NCBI GenBank assembly: GCA_949295465.1
Contig: CASFKY010000009.1
Location: 61,012-125,011, forward strand
DNA length: 64,000 bases
Direction of reading: 5' to 3'
From: an uncultured Oscillospiraceae bacterium
GTDB taxonomy: Bacteria; Bacillota; Clostridia; Oscillospirales; Ruminococcaceae
The position numbers and the translations under genes are program-made. Below the pieces are notes generated by a model, which saw only the letters and a program-made list of their open reading frames with translations, ran no database searches and was not told the origin of the DNA. Below are positions 34,554-41,508 of the stretch, piece by piece. Position 1 is the stretch's first letter, and each line of letters opens with the position of its first letter.

Positions 34554-35345
34554 TTACACCTCCTTGGCCAGTTCCAGCAGAGCCCGCCGGGCCAATACTT
34601 CACAGATTTTGCGGCGATATTCCGCCCCGGCCCGCAGGTCGCTGCCGAAGGGAACCTGCCCCGCCAGCCACTGCCCGAAACGCCGGGCGCTGTCCGGGTT
34701 GATGCCGCCGGCGAGAATTTTCTCTTCGTCCCAAAAGAGTTTTGCCTTCCCCGGGCGGGCCCCCACGGCGCAGGCCAGCCCCCCAGGCCGGCACACCGCG
34801 GCAAAGGTGAGCACCGGGAAATCGGTGGCGGTGTTGCGCTGGGAGAGGTACACGGCCCCCTGCGCCTCCTTGGGCAGGATCACCCGCACCAGGATGTCCC
34901 GCTCATAGGGCAGAGCCGCGAACTCTTCCAGGCTCACTACGCCCCGGTGGTACAGCTCCACTCGGGCCCCCAGGGCCAGCAGCAGGGTGAGCGGGTCGGA
35001 AAAGCCGAACCGCCCGTACAAACTGCCCCCGATGGTGGCCAGATTGCGGAACTGTACCCCCACGATGGAGCCCAGGCACCGGGCCATGGCTCCCCGAGTG
35101 TAAGCGGCCAGGCCCGGGTGGGTCTCCAGCGCCCGCAGGCTGGTCATGGCGCCGATGCGGAATTCTTCCTCGGTCTCCTCAATGCCCTCCAGCCCCAGCT
35201 CGCACAGGTCGATGGCCGTGCCCACGGTGCGGTCCTGCATTTTCAGCCAGAGCATGCCCCCCAGCACCACGCTGCTCTTTTTCTGGCAGAGGGTGTAGGC
35301 TTCCTCCAGGCTCTGGGCCCTGACATATTGTCCGATGCTCAGCAC
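34554..35345 (-). CDS. xdhB: Xanthine-dehydrogenase family, FAD-binding subunit
   Basis: A 263-residue FAD subunit of the CO-dehydrogenase/xanthine-dehydrogenase class. The segments VVLGGMLWLK (about 26-35) and FRNLATIGGSLYGRFGFSDP (about 99-118) form the flavin sites, and the last 100 residues are the CODH FAD-C domain. The GTG start at 35345 follows GGGAGGA with normal spacing; the longer frame is not supported. It is the first gene of xdhB-xdhC-xdhA-mocA-crcB. The usual first glycine-rich loop (typically GGTDL) is altered to GGMLWL, so flavin binding may be modified. Confidence 0.88.
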   Translation of the reverse strand: MLSIGQYVRAQSLEEAYTLCQKKSSVVLGGMLWLKMQDRTVGTAIDLCELGLEGIEETEEEFRIGAMTSLRALETHPGLAAYTRGAMARCLGSIVGVQFRNLATIGGSLYGRFGFSDPLTLLLALGARVELYHRGVVSLEEFAALPYERDILVRVILPKEAQGAVYLSQRNTATDFPVLTFAAVCRPGGLACAVGARPGKAKLFWDEEKILAGGINPDSARRFGQWLAGQVPFGSDLRAGAEYRRKICEVLARRALLELAKEV

Positions 35346-35442
35346 GTTGGTTCCTCCCTTTCCCCGGACTTCCCGGCGGTGGTATGGCTTGCTTTGCCGC
35401 CCGGCCGAGGCCGCCGGCAAAAGAACGACTATTTCTATCTGT

Positions 35443-35470
35443 AGTATATCATGTTCCCTACGGAAAACAA
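35443..35470 (-). promoter_or_regulatory. Probable promoter of the xdh operon
   Basis: On the minus strand TATACT (35443-35448) with a weak TTGTTT 16 bases upstream (35465-35470), about 100 bases before the GTG start. Confidence 0.45.
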
Positions 35471-35497
35471 AGTTCTTTCAATACATACAGTAAATAG

Positions 35498-35533
35498 GCG
35501 GCAGAATTTTCCATTTTGGAAATTTCTGCCGCC
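35498..35533. terminator. Hairpin between the NCS2 permease and the xdh operon
   Basis: GGCGGCAGAATTTTCC and GGAAATTTCTGCCGCC form a 16-base stem with one mismatch and a four-base loop, 15 bases past the permease stop. The T run is poor, so termination may be partial. Confidence 0.6.
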
Positions 35534-35547
35534 CGGAATTTTTTCGA

Positions 35548-36948
35548 TTATTCGGCTTTTTTCTCTTTGGGCAGCAGCAGGTTCAGCAGGATGGCCACAA
35601 AGGCAGCGGGCACGATGCCGGAGCCGCCGAAGATGAGCTGCACCGCCTGGGGCAGGCCGGAGAGCACCGCGCTGTTGGCGCCCAGGCCATAGCCCAGGCC
35701 CAGAGCCACCGACACGATGGTCATGCTGCGGGTGTTCAGGGGCTCGCTGGTGATGAGCTGGATGCCGCTCATCACAATGGAGGAGAACATGATGACCGCC
35801 GCGCCTCCCAGCACGCTCTGGGGCATGATGGAGATGAGGGCCGCCAGCTTGGGGAAGAGCCCGCACAGCACCAGGAACACCGCACCGCAGGCCAGGGCAA
35901 AGCGGTTGACGATCTTGGTCATGGTCACCAGGCCCACATTCTGGCTGAAAGAAGTGTTGGGCAGCACCCCAAAGAGGGCGGCGAAGCTGGAGCCCAGCCC
36001 GTCGCACATGATGCCGCCGGACAGCTCGGTATCGGTTGCCTCCCGGCCCATGCCGCCCTCGGTGACGCCGGAGATGTCGCCCACCGTCTCCACGGCGGTG
36101 ACGATGAACATGATGCCCACCGGCAGGATAGCCCGCAGATCAAACACCGGCTTGACCGGCATCAGCTGCGGGATGGAAAACCAGGACGCCTGGGCCACTT
36201 TGTCCCAGTTGAGCACCCAGGCCTTGGTGTACTCCACCCCGTCGGCGGTGACGCCGGTGGTGGACCAGACAAAGGGCAGCACCATGCACAGGATATACCC
36301 GAACAGGATGCCGAACAGGATGCAGGAGGAACTGGCCAGCCCCTTGGCCCCGTGCTTGAGGGCCAGGATCACCACCATCACCAGCAAGCCGATGAGGAGG
36401 TTTTCGGCCGAGCCGTAGTCGGCCGCGCCGCTACCGCCCCCAAAGGAGGCCACGCCCACGCTGATGAGGGAGAGGCCGATGGACATGACCACCGTGCCGG
36501 TGACCACCGCCGGGAAAAACCGGCGCAGAGGTTTGAGGAAGACCCCCAGCACCGTCTCGAACAGGCCGCCCACGATGGAAGCCCCCATCATGGCGCCGTA
36601 AGCCAGGATGCCGCCGCCCATGCTCTGGGCCACGCCCTGGAACACCCCGATAAAGCCGGAGCTGGTGCCCATAATGATGGGCACCTGGCCGCCCACCGGC
36701 CCGATGGCAAAGAGCTGCACCAGGGTGACCAGCCCCGCCACCAGCATGGCGTTCTGCAAAAGGGCCACCTGCACCGCCGCCAGCTCCTCAGCGCCGCTGC
36801 CCACCGAGCAGGCCCCGGTGATGATGAGGATAGGGGTGAGATTGCCCACAAACATGGCCAGCACATGCTGGAGCCCCAGGGGGATGGCCTGCTTTAAGGG
36901 CAGCCGGCCCTTGAAATCATAGGGTGTCACAACGCGTTTTTCTTCCAT
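35548..36948 (-). CDS. NCS2 family nucleobase permease (xanthine/uracil type)
   Basis: A 466-residue permease with about 14 hydrophobic segments. The NCS2 features LGLQHVLAMFVGNLTP (about 23-38), VETVGDISGVTEG (about 290-302) and the motif NTSFSQNVGLV (about 340-350) fit the xanthine/uric-acid branch (QNxG). It imports purine bases with protons or sodium. The start at 36948 has GGAAGAGAAG upstream; the ORF extension is unsupported. It lies directly upstream of the xdh operon on the same strand, so a purine substrate for the hydroxylase is plausible. The exact base cannot be read from sequence. Confidence 0.92.
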   Translation of the reverse strand: MEEKRVVTPYDFKGRLPLKQAIPLGLQHVLAMFVGNLTPILIITGACSVGSGAEELAAVQVALLQNAMLVAGLVTLVQLFAIGPVGGQVPIIMGTSSGFIGVFQGVAQSMGGGILAYGAMMGASIVGGLFETVLGVFLKPLRRFFPAVVTGTVVMSIGLSLISVGVASFGGGSGAADYGSAENLLIGLLVMVVILALKHGAKGLASSSCILFGILFGYILCMVLPFVWSTTGVTADGVEYTKAWVLNWDKVAQASWFSIPQLMPVKPVFDLRAILPVGIMFIVTAVETVGDISGVTEGGMGREATDTELSGGIMCDGLGSSFAALFGVLPNTSFSQNVGLVTMTKIVNRFALACGAVFLVLCGLFPKLAALISIMPQSVLGGAAVIMFSSIVMSGIQLITSEPLNTRSMTIVSVALGLGYGLGANSAVLSGLPQAVQLIFGGSGIVPAAFVAILLNLLLPKEKKAE

Positions 36949-37014
36949 ACTTCTCTTCCGTCCTTGCCTTGGTTTTGACTGTATTCTCACGAATTTCTCG
37001 AATTGCCGCCCCTT

Positions 37015-37020
37015 ATTATA
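37015..37020 (-). promoter_or_regulatory. Likely -10 of the NCS2 permease promoter
   Basis: A perfect TATAAT on the minus strand, six bases after the T run of the preceding terminator. No good -35 is seen because that position is inside the hairpin. Confidence 0.35.
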
Positions 37021-37023
37021 GCA

Positions 37024-37062
37024 AAAACCCCCGGCCGGTTCGACAAAAAACCGGCCGGGGGC
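37024..37062 (-). terminator. Terminator of the FecBCD-type ABC operon
   Basis: CCCCCGGCCGGTT and AACCGGCCGGGGG form a 13-pair stem; on the minus strand five T follow. Confidence 0.9.
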
Positions 37063-37077
37063 CTGTATTTCTCTTTT

Positions 37078-37848
37078 TTAGGCAAGAAGCGAGTAAAACA
37101 ACCCGGTTTCTTTGTCCTTTTTTACCAAGATTTGCGGCCAGATCCCGCCCAAAAAGTCCTGCAATTGTTGAGGGGTGGCCTCGGCCGGGCAGATGCCCCC
37201 GCTGAGGATGCCTTTCTCCATACAAAAAAGCCGGTCGCCCCAGCGCAGGGCCAGGGCCGGGTCGTGTACCACGGCCAGGGCTGCCTTGTTCCGGCTTTGG
37301 GTGAGAAGGCGCAGATGGCGAAACAAAAGGTGGGCGTTTTCCGGGTCCAGGGCGCTGCTGGGCTCATCCAGCAAGAGCAGGGGCGCATCCTGGGCCAGGG
37401 CCCGGGCAAGCTGCACCAGCTGGCGCTGCCCCTCGCTGAGAAGGGCGCAGTCCCGCCCCCACAGCTCCTCGATGCCCAGGCTCCGGGCCGCCTGACGGGC
37501 CAGCTCTTCCTGCCGGGGGTCGTCAGAGCAAAAGGGGCTGCCGTGAACATACCGCCCCATTTGGATCACTTCTCCCGCCCGCAGTCCCCGGGGCAGCGGG
37601 CTGCGCTGGGGCAGCAGAGCCAGATGCCGGGCCAGGCGCCGGGCGGGCAGGCCCAGACACTCCTGGCCGTTCACCTGCACGCTGCCCCCGTACACCCGGG
37701 CCGAACCGCAGATGCCCCGCAAGAGAGTGGTCTTGCCGCTGCCGTTCCTCCCCAGGATCACCCCGATCTGGCCCGCCGCCAGGGAGAGGCTGGCCCCGCG
37801 CACCACCGGGGAGGCATAGCCCACGGTGAGGTTCTGCACTCTAAGCAT
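37078..37848 (-). CDS. ABC transporter ATP-binding protein, FecE/MolC class
   Basis: A 256-residue ATPase of the iron-siderophore/B12/molybdate class. Walker A is GRNGSGKT (about 33-40), the signature LSEGQRQ (about 138-144), Walker B LLLLDEP (about 157-163), and the H-loop VHD. It overlaps the permease stop by eight bases. It is the last gene of a binding protein-permease-ATPase operon. Regulation and context (ModE-like fusion upstream, xdh downstream) point to molybdate or tungstate; sequence alone would equally allow siderophore or cobalamin uptake. Confidence 0.9.
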   Translation of the reverse strand: MLRVQNLTVGYASPVVRGASLSLAAGQIGVILGRNGSGKTTLLRGICGSARVYGGSVQVNGQECLGLPARRLARHLALLPQRSPLPRGLRAGEVIQMGRYVHGSPFCSDDPRQEELARQAARSLGIEELWGRDCALLSEGQRQLVQLARALAQDAPLLLLDEPSSALDPENAHLLFRHLRLLTQSRNKAALAVVHDPALALRWGDRLFCMEKGILSGGICPAEATPQQLQDFLGGIWPQILVKKDKETGLFYSLLA

Positions 37849-38851
37849 CCCCGTCCCCTCCTTCCCGCCTGCCGCAGAGCAGGGCGATGAGCACCGGCAC
37901 CGCAAACAGCACCGTGAAGATGCTCAGGGGCAGCTCCGCCCCCGGCGAGAGGCTGCGGGCCAGCAGATCGGCCGCCAGCAGCAGGTCCGCCCCGGTGAGG
38001 GCCGACAGGATCAGGTAGGGCCCGGCCCGCCGCCCCAACAGCCGGAAGGCAATGTGGGGGGCGATGAGCCCCACAAAGGCGATGACCCCAGTGACCGACA
38101 CCAGCGCCGACACCATCAGGGTGGTGAGCCCCAGCAGCACCGCCCGCCAGCGGCGGGGCTCCAGCCCCAGGCTGCGGGCGGTCTCATCCCCCAAAAACAG
38201 GATGGCCGCCTGCCGCCGGAACAGAAGCAAAAGCGACAGGGGCAGGACCACCACCGGGGCCAGCATCCCCAGCTTGGCGGCGGTCACCGTCGCCAGGCTG
38301 CCCATGGTCCAGAACTCGATGGCGGCCAGTTCCCGCTCCGGGTCGGCCAGCACCTTCAGGGCCATAAGGGCCGCGTCTGCCGCCGAGGAGACGATCACCC
38401 CCGCCAGCACATAGGTGACGGTGTACTCCATGCGGGCAGCCTTCACCAGGGCCAGCACCAGCACCAGGCTGGCCAGCCCCGCCCCAAAAGCCCCCGCCAT
38501 GAGGGCCAGGGTACTGCCGGAGCCCAGCACAATGGCGCAGGCTGCCCCCAGCGAGGCCCCGCTGGCCACGCCGGTGAGGTCGGGAGAGGCCAGCGGATTG
38601 CGGAAAACCGTCTGGTACACGCCCCCGGCCAGCCCCAGCCCCAGCCCTGCCAGCAGCCCCACCGCAGTGCGGGGCACCCGCAGGGTCCAGAACACCCGGG
38701 CGGGCAGTTGGCCTGCCAGCTGCCCCTGCAGGATCCGGCCGATCTGGTCAAGAGAAAGAGGGAAGCTGCCCACGCAGAGAGACACCGCGCACAGAACCAG
38801 CAGCAGCCCGCAGGCCGCCCCCGTCATCCACGCGCTCCTCTCCCGTTTCAT
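37841..38851 (-). CDS. ABC transporter permease, FecCD/MolB class
   Basis: A 336-residue permease with about ten helices. Typical FecCD segments are RVPRTAVGLLAGLGLGLAGG (about 59-78), QTVFRNPLASPDLTGVASGA (about 80-99) and VGLIAPHIAFRLLGRRAGP near residue 265. A single permease gene implies a homodimeric channel, as in BtuC, FhuB halves and the molybdate/tungstate importer MolB of Haemophilus. It starts 34 bases after the binding-protein stop. Confidence 0.92.
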   Translation of the reverse strand: MKRERSAWMTGAACGLLLVLCAVSLCVGSFPLSLDQIGRILQGQLAGQLPARVFWTLRVPRTAVGLLAGLGLGLAGGVYQTVFRNPLASPDLTGVASGASLGAACAIVLGSGSTLALMAGAFGAGLASLVLVLALVKAARMEYTVTYVLAGVIVSSAADAALMALKVLADPERELAAIEFWTMGSLATVTAAKLGMLAPVVVLPLSLLLLFRRQAAILFLGDETARSLGLEPRRWRAVLLGLTTLMVSALVSVTGVIAFVGLIAPHIAFRLLGRRAGPYLILSALTGADLLLAADLLARSLSPGAELPLSIFTVLFAVPVLIALLCGRREGGDGDA

Positions 38852-38885
38852 GGGCCTCTCCCCTCTTGATGGGTCTTGTTTTTGC

Positions 38886-39974
38886 TCAGGCGGTCAGCAG
38901 CTGGGCGTCCAGCTCAAAACCGTAGAACTCCCGGTAAAAGTCCTGGGCATCCGCCACAAATTCCTCCTGGCTGTAGCTGTCGGGGTGCAGGACGCTGGTG
39001 AGCCAGAGCGCCCCCAGAATGCCGGAGGGCACCGGGGAATCCCATTCCTCCACCTGGCCGGGCATCTGATACACCCGGCCCTCTTCCACCGCGGGCACCC
39101 CCGCCAGCTGGGCGTCGTTCAATACATCCTCCACTGTGTAGGAGGCGGCGGAGGGCAGGATGATCACCTCCGGGGCCATGGCCAGCAGGGACTCATAGGA
39201 CACCTCGGTCCAGTAATCCCCCTCCAGGTCGGCAGCCGCGTTCCGGCCGCCGGCCAGAGCGATCAGGCTGCCCTGGTACATGGCGTCGGTGGCCGTCTCC
39301 AGGTAGGAGGAGTTGCCGCCCATGTACACCAGGGGGCTTTCCTGCCCTTCGGTGAGCTGGGCCATCCGATCCTCCTGCTCATGGTAGTAGTCGATCAGGC
39401 TCTGGGCCCGGTCCTCCACACCGCAGGCCTGGCCGATGAGGGTGAGCATCTCCTCCAGACGGTCCTGGTCCTCCGGGTCCACCACCAATACCGGGATGCC
39501 CAGCTGGGTAAGGGCGTCCACATAGTCCATCAGCTTGACGGGCATCAGCACCAGGTCCGGCTCCAGGGCCGCGGCAGCCTCCACGTCAAACTCCTTCAGG
39601 GTGCCCAGCTGGGGCTTTTCCAGCAGGGAGGGGTCGGCCATCTGGTAGACAGGCCGGGTCTCGGCCTTCTTTTCCAGCCCCACCACCCGGTCGGACACGC
39701 CCAGAGCCAGGGTGGCATAGGTGGTGATGTAATAGCAGCTCACCAGGCTTTGGGCAGGTGCCTCCAGCTCTACATCCCGGCCCGCCTGATCGGTGAGCCG
39801 GATGGGCCCCTGGGCCTCGCTGGAAGCCGCGCTGGAAACCGCCGCGCTGGAGGCAGGCTGGCTGGTCGCCTGGGACGAGCTGGCCGCAGACTGGCCGCAG
39901 CCCGCCAGGGACACCGCCATGCTCAGGGCCAGCACCAGGGCCCCGGCCCGCTGCAAAAACCTGGTGTTTTTCAT
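38886..39974 (-). CDS. ABC transporter substrate-binding lipoprotein, PF01497-like; possible molybdate/tungstate receptor
   Basis: A 362-residue lipoprotein: signal peptide with lipobox LAGC (Cys26), a Ser/Ala-rich linker to about residue 55, then a two-lobed periplasmic-binding domain beginning IRLTDQAGRDVELEAPAQ. This fold serves siderophores, cobalamin, heme and, in the MolA group, molybdate/tungstate. The promoter 80-110 bases upstream carries a ModE-like inverted repeat. The three genes form one operon. Substrate assignment to molybdate or tungstate is inference from this repeat and the neighbours. Confidence 0.88.
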   Translation of the reverse strand: MKNTRFLQRAGALVLALSMAVSLAGCGQSAASSSQATSQPASSAAVSSAASSEAQGPIRLTDQAGRDVELEAPAQSLVSCYYITTYATLALGVSDRVVGLEKKAETRPVYQMADPSLLEKPQLGTLKEFDVEAAAALEPDLVLMPVKLMDYVDALTQLGIPVLVVDPEDQDRLEEMLTLIGQACGVEDRAQSLIDYYHEQEDRMAQLTEGQESPLVYMGGNSSYLETATDAMYQGSLIALAGGRNAAADLEGDYWTEVSYESLLAMAPEVIILPSAASYTVEDVLNDAQLAGVPAVEEGRVYQMPGQVEEWDSPVPSGILGALWLTSVLHPDSYSQEEFVADAQDFYREFYGFELDAQLLTA

Positions 39975-40050
39975 GATATGTTCTCCTGCTTTCTTTAAAA
40001 GGTATTCTCGTTACAGGGCCGGGCAAAAGCTTTTTTCGCTTGCCGGCCCG

Positions 40051-40074
40051 CGTTATTCTAACATGAGAATATCG
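40051..40074. promoter_or_regulatory. ModE-like operator overlapping the importer promoter
   Basis: CGTTATTCT-N6-AGAATATCG is an inverted repeat with one mismatch. It covers the -10 and part of the spacer of the importer promoter. Half-sites opening CGNTAT separated by six bases resemble the layout of ModE operators (CGnTATAT-type). Binding would block polymerase. The match is by eye, and the last half-site bases differ from the enteric consensus. Confidence 0.45.
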
Positions 40075-40083
40075 CTTTGTAAA
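40055..40083 (-). promoter_or_regulatory. Sigma-A promoter of the FecBCD-type importer
   Basis: On the minus strand TTTACA (40078-40083) and TAGAAT (40055-40060) are exactly 17 bases apart, about 80 bases before the lipoprotein start. Confidence 0.7.
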
Positions 40084-40107
40084 GCAGTTTCGCTTCTTTG
40101 GGCCATT

Positions 40108-40959
40108 TTAGGGGGTGCGGGGCCCGAAATCCCCGAAATTCTCCTCAAAGGCCTGCCGGGCCGCCTGCTCCACCGCCTCCAGCATCCGCCGGTATCGCCC
40201 GGCCAGCTCCCGCCCCTCCGGGGTTAGGGCCGAGCCGCCGCCCCCTGCCCCGCCGGGGCGGCTTTCCAGCACCGCGAAGCCCCACTGGGCCTCCACACGC
40301 TGCAGCAGTTTCCATGCCTTGGAATAGGCCATCCCCATCTCGGCGGCGGCCCGGTGGAGCGAGCCGGTGCGCTCCACCCCTTCCAGCAGCCCCAGCGGGC
40401 CGGGGCCAAAGCTCTTGTCCGCCCCCTGGTACAGCCGCAGCGCCAGCCCCCAGTGGAGGGACGGCAGTTCCGGCTCCAGGGCCTCGCGGGCCTCTTGGGG
40501 GCTGATCTGGTCCAGGTCCAGCAAAAGGGCTCCCTCCAGCCTTTGCCATTCTTCCAGGTAAGGCAGCGGCTCTTTTTTGAGCACGGCCACCACGATCTTT
40601 TCGCTGTGGAGCACCCGGTCGATCTCCCTTAAAAAGGCAGGGCAACCCTGCTCAAACCGGCCGATCTCGTCCAGCAGCACCAGAGGCTCCGGCCCTTCCA
40701 GGGCTCTTTTGAGGCAGGCGACACCCAGCCCCTCAAAGCCGTCGGGGGCGGGGCGGATGGCCCCCTCCTCCCAGCGGGAGATGGGGGCGGCCTGGCCGCC
40801 GGGGCAGGCGTGCAGGGCAAAGAGCGGACCCGCCGGGCACCGCCCGGCCAAAAGGGTGCGGTAACCGGCCCAGGGCCGGCCCAGCCGCCCCAGTACCCAG
40901 CGGGCCAGGGTGGATTTGCCGGCTCCCGGCCGGCCTGTGATGAGGATCTTGGTGTGCAT
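40108..40959 (-). CDS. THEP1-type NTPase fused to a ModE-like winged-helix domain
   Basis: A 283-residue fusion. Residues about 1-165 match nucleoside-triphosphatases of the THEP1 family: P-loop TGRPGAGKST (about 8-17), a Walker B region LLDEIGRFEQGCPAF (about 94-108) and the SEKIVVAVLKKE strand. Residues about 180-265 match the LysR-like DNA-binding domain of ModE: GVERTGSLHRAAAEMGMAYS, then KAWKLLQRVEAQWGFAVLE and a GGAGGGGSALTPEG wing. No molybdate-binding MOP/TOBE domain follows, so the NTPase may act as the sensor. It lies directly upstream of the importer operon, whose promoter has a ModE-like dyad. Roles are inferred from domains and position. Confidence 0.82.
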   Translation of the reverse strand: MHTKILITGRPGAGKSTLARWVLGRLGRPWAGYRTLLAGRCPAGPLFALHACPGGQAAPISRWEEGAIRPAPDGFEGLGVACLKRALEGPEPLVLLDEIGRFEQGCPAFLREIDRVLHSEKIVVAVLKKEPLPYLEEWQRLEGALLLDLDQISPQEAREALEPELPSLHWGLALRLYQGADKSFGPGPLGLLEGVERTGSLHRAAAEMGMAYSKAWKLLQRVEAQWGFAVLESRPGGAGGGGSALTPEGRELAGRYRRMLEAVEQAARQAFEENFGDFGPRTP

Positions 40960-40991
40960 CTTCCGCTCTCCCCTCCCGATTTTATAGTTTT

Positions 40992-40997
40992 ATTATA
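40992..40997 (-). promoter_or_regulatory. Likely -10 for the THEP1-ModE fusion gene
   Basis: A perfect TATAAT on the minus strand about 33 bases before the start; the -35 is weak. Confidence 0.35.
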
Positions 40998-41076
40998 GCA
41001 TCAGGGTCATCGCCGGGCCAGACCCGCAAAATGCCCCGCCCTTTGGGGCTACTTAGAGGAAAGCAATTTTTTCAAA

Positions 41077-41463
41077 ATGGCACCTGCAACGGTAGAATTG
41101 TTTCCAAACTTTTGGTATGATCCAGGTATGGAGCAAACCATAAACTGGATTTTGGCAGGGAGGATGGGCATTGTGATGAAATGGCTAAGCATCTTTGCAG
41201 CAATCGCAGTTCTTATGGTTCTTAAAAAATTTTTTCCACAGACACTGAGGCGTTTGCAGCTGCCAATGAATATTGTTGTCAGCGTCCTGAGCCTATTTCT
41301 GGTCGTATGTACTGTTATCGGCTCCTGTCAGGTTGTGAACAGTGATATGGACATAACAGGTAAATTGTTGTTTGTGCTGTTTGCAATCGCCTATGTTTCT
41401 GTCTTTGTGTGGTCGAATTATCGTTTTTGGAAGGAATGGTTCAGAAAAGACAAATCTGATTAA
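41077..41463 (+). CDS. Uncharacterised small membrane protein, AT-rich
   Basis: I do not recognise this protein of up to 128 residues. It has three hydrophobic segments (about 31-50, 62-82 and 94-114) and a basic C-terminal tail, so it is probably an integral membrane protein. Base use is visibly richer in A and T than in every neighbour, with many A/T third positions, which suggests recent acquisition. The start is uncertain: the ATG at 41077 has AGAGGA too far upstream (16 bases); ATGs at 41128 and 41176 are alternatives. It points away from the ModE-fusion gene and is alone. No terminator is evident. Confidence 0.6.
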   Translation: MAPATVELFPNFWYDPGMEQTINWILAGRMGIVMKWLSIFAAIAVLMVLKKFFPQTLRRLQLPMNIVVSVLSLFLVVCTVIGSCQVVNSDMDITGKLLFVLFAIAYVSVFVWSNYRFWKEWFRKDKSD

Positions 41464-41508
41464 TAAATCCCCATTCTGGTGGGCGGAACAAAATGGGTGG
41501 GACACCAT

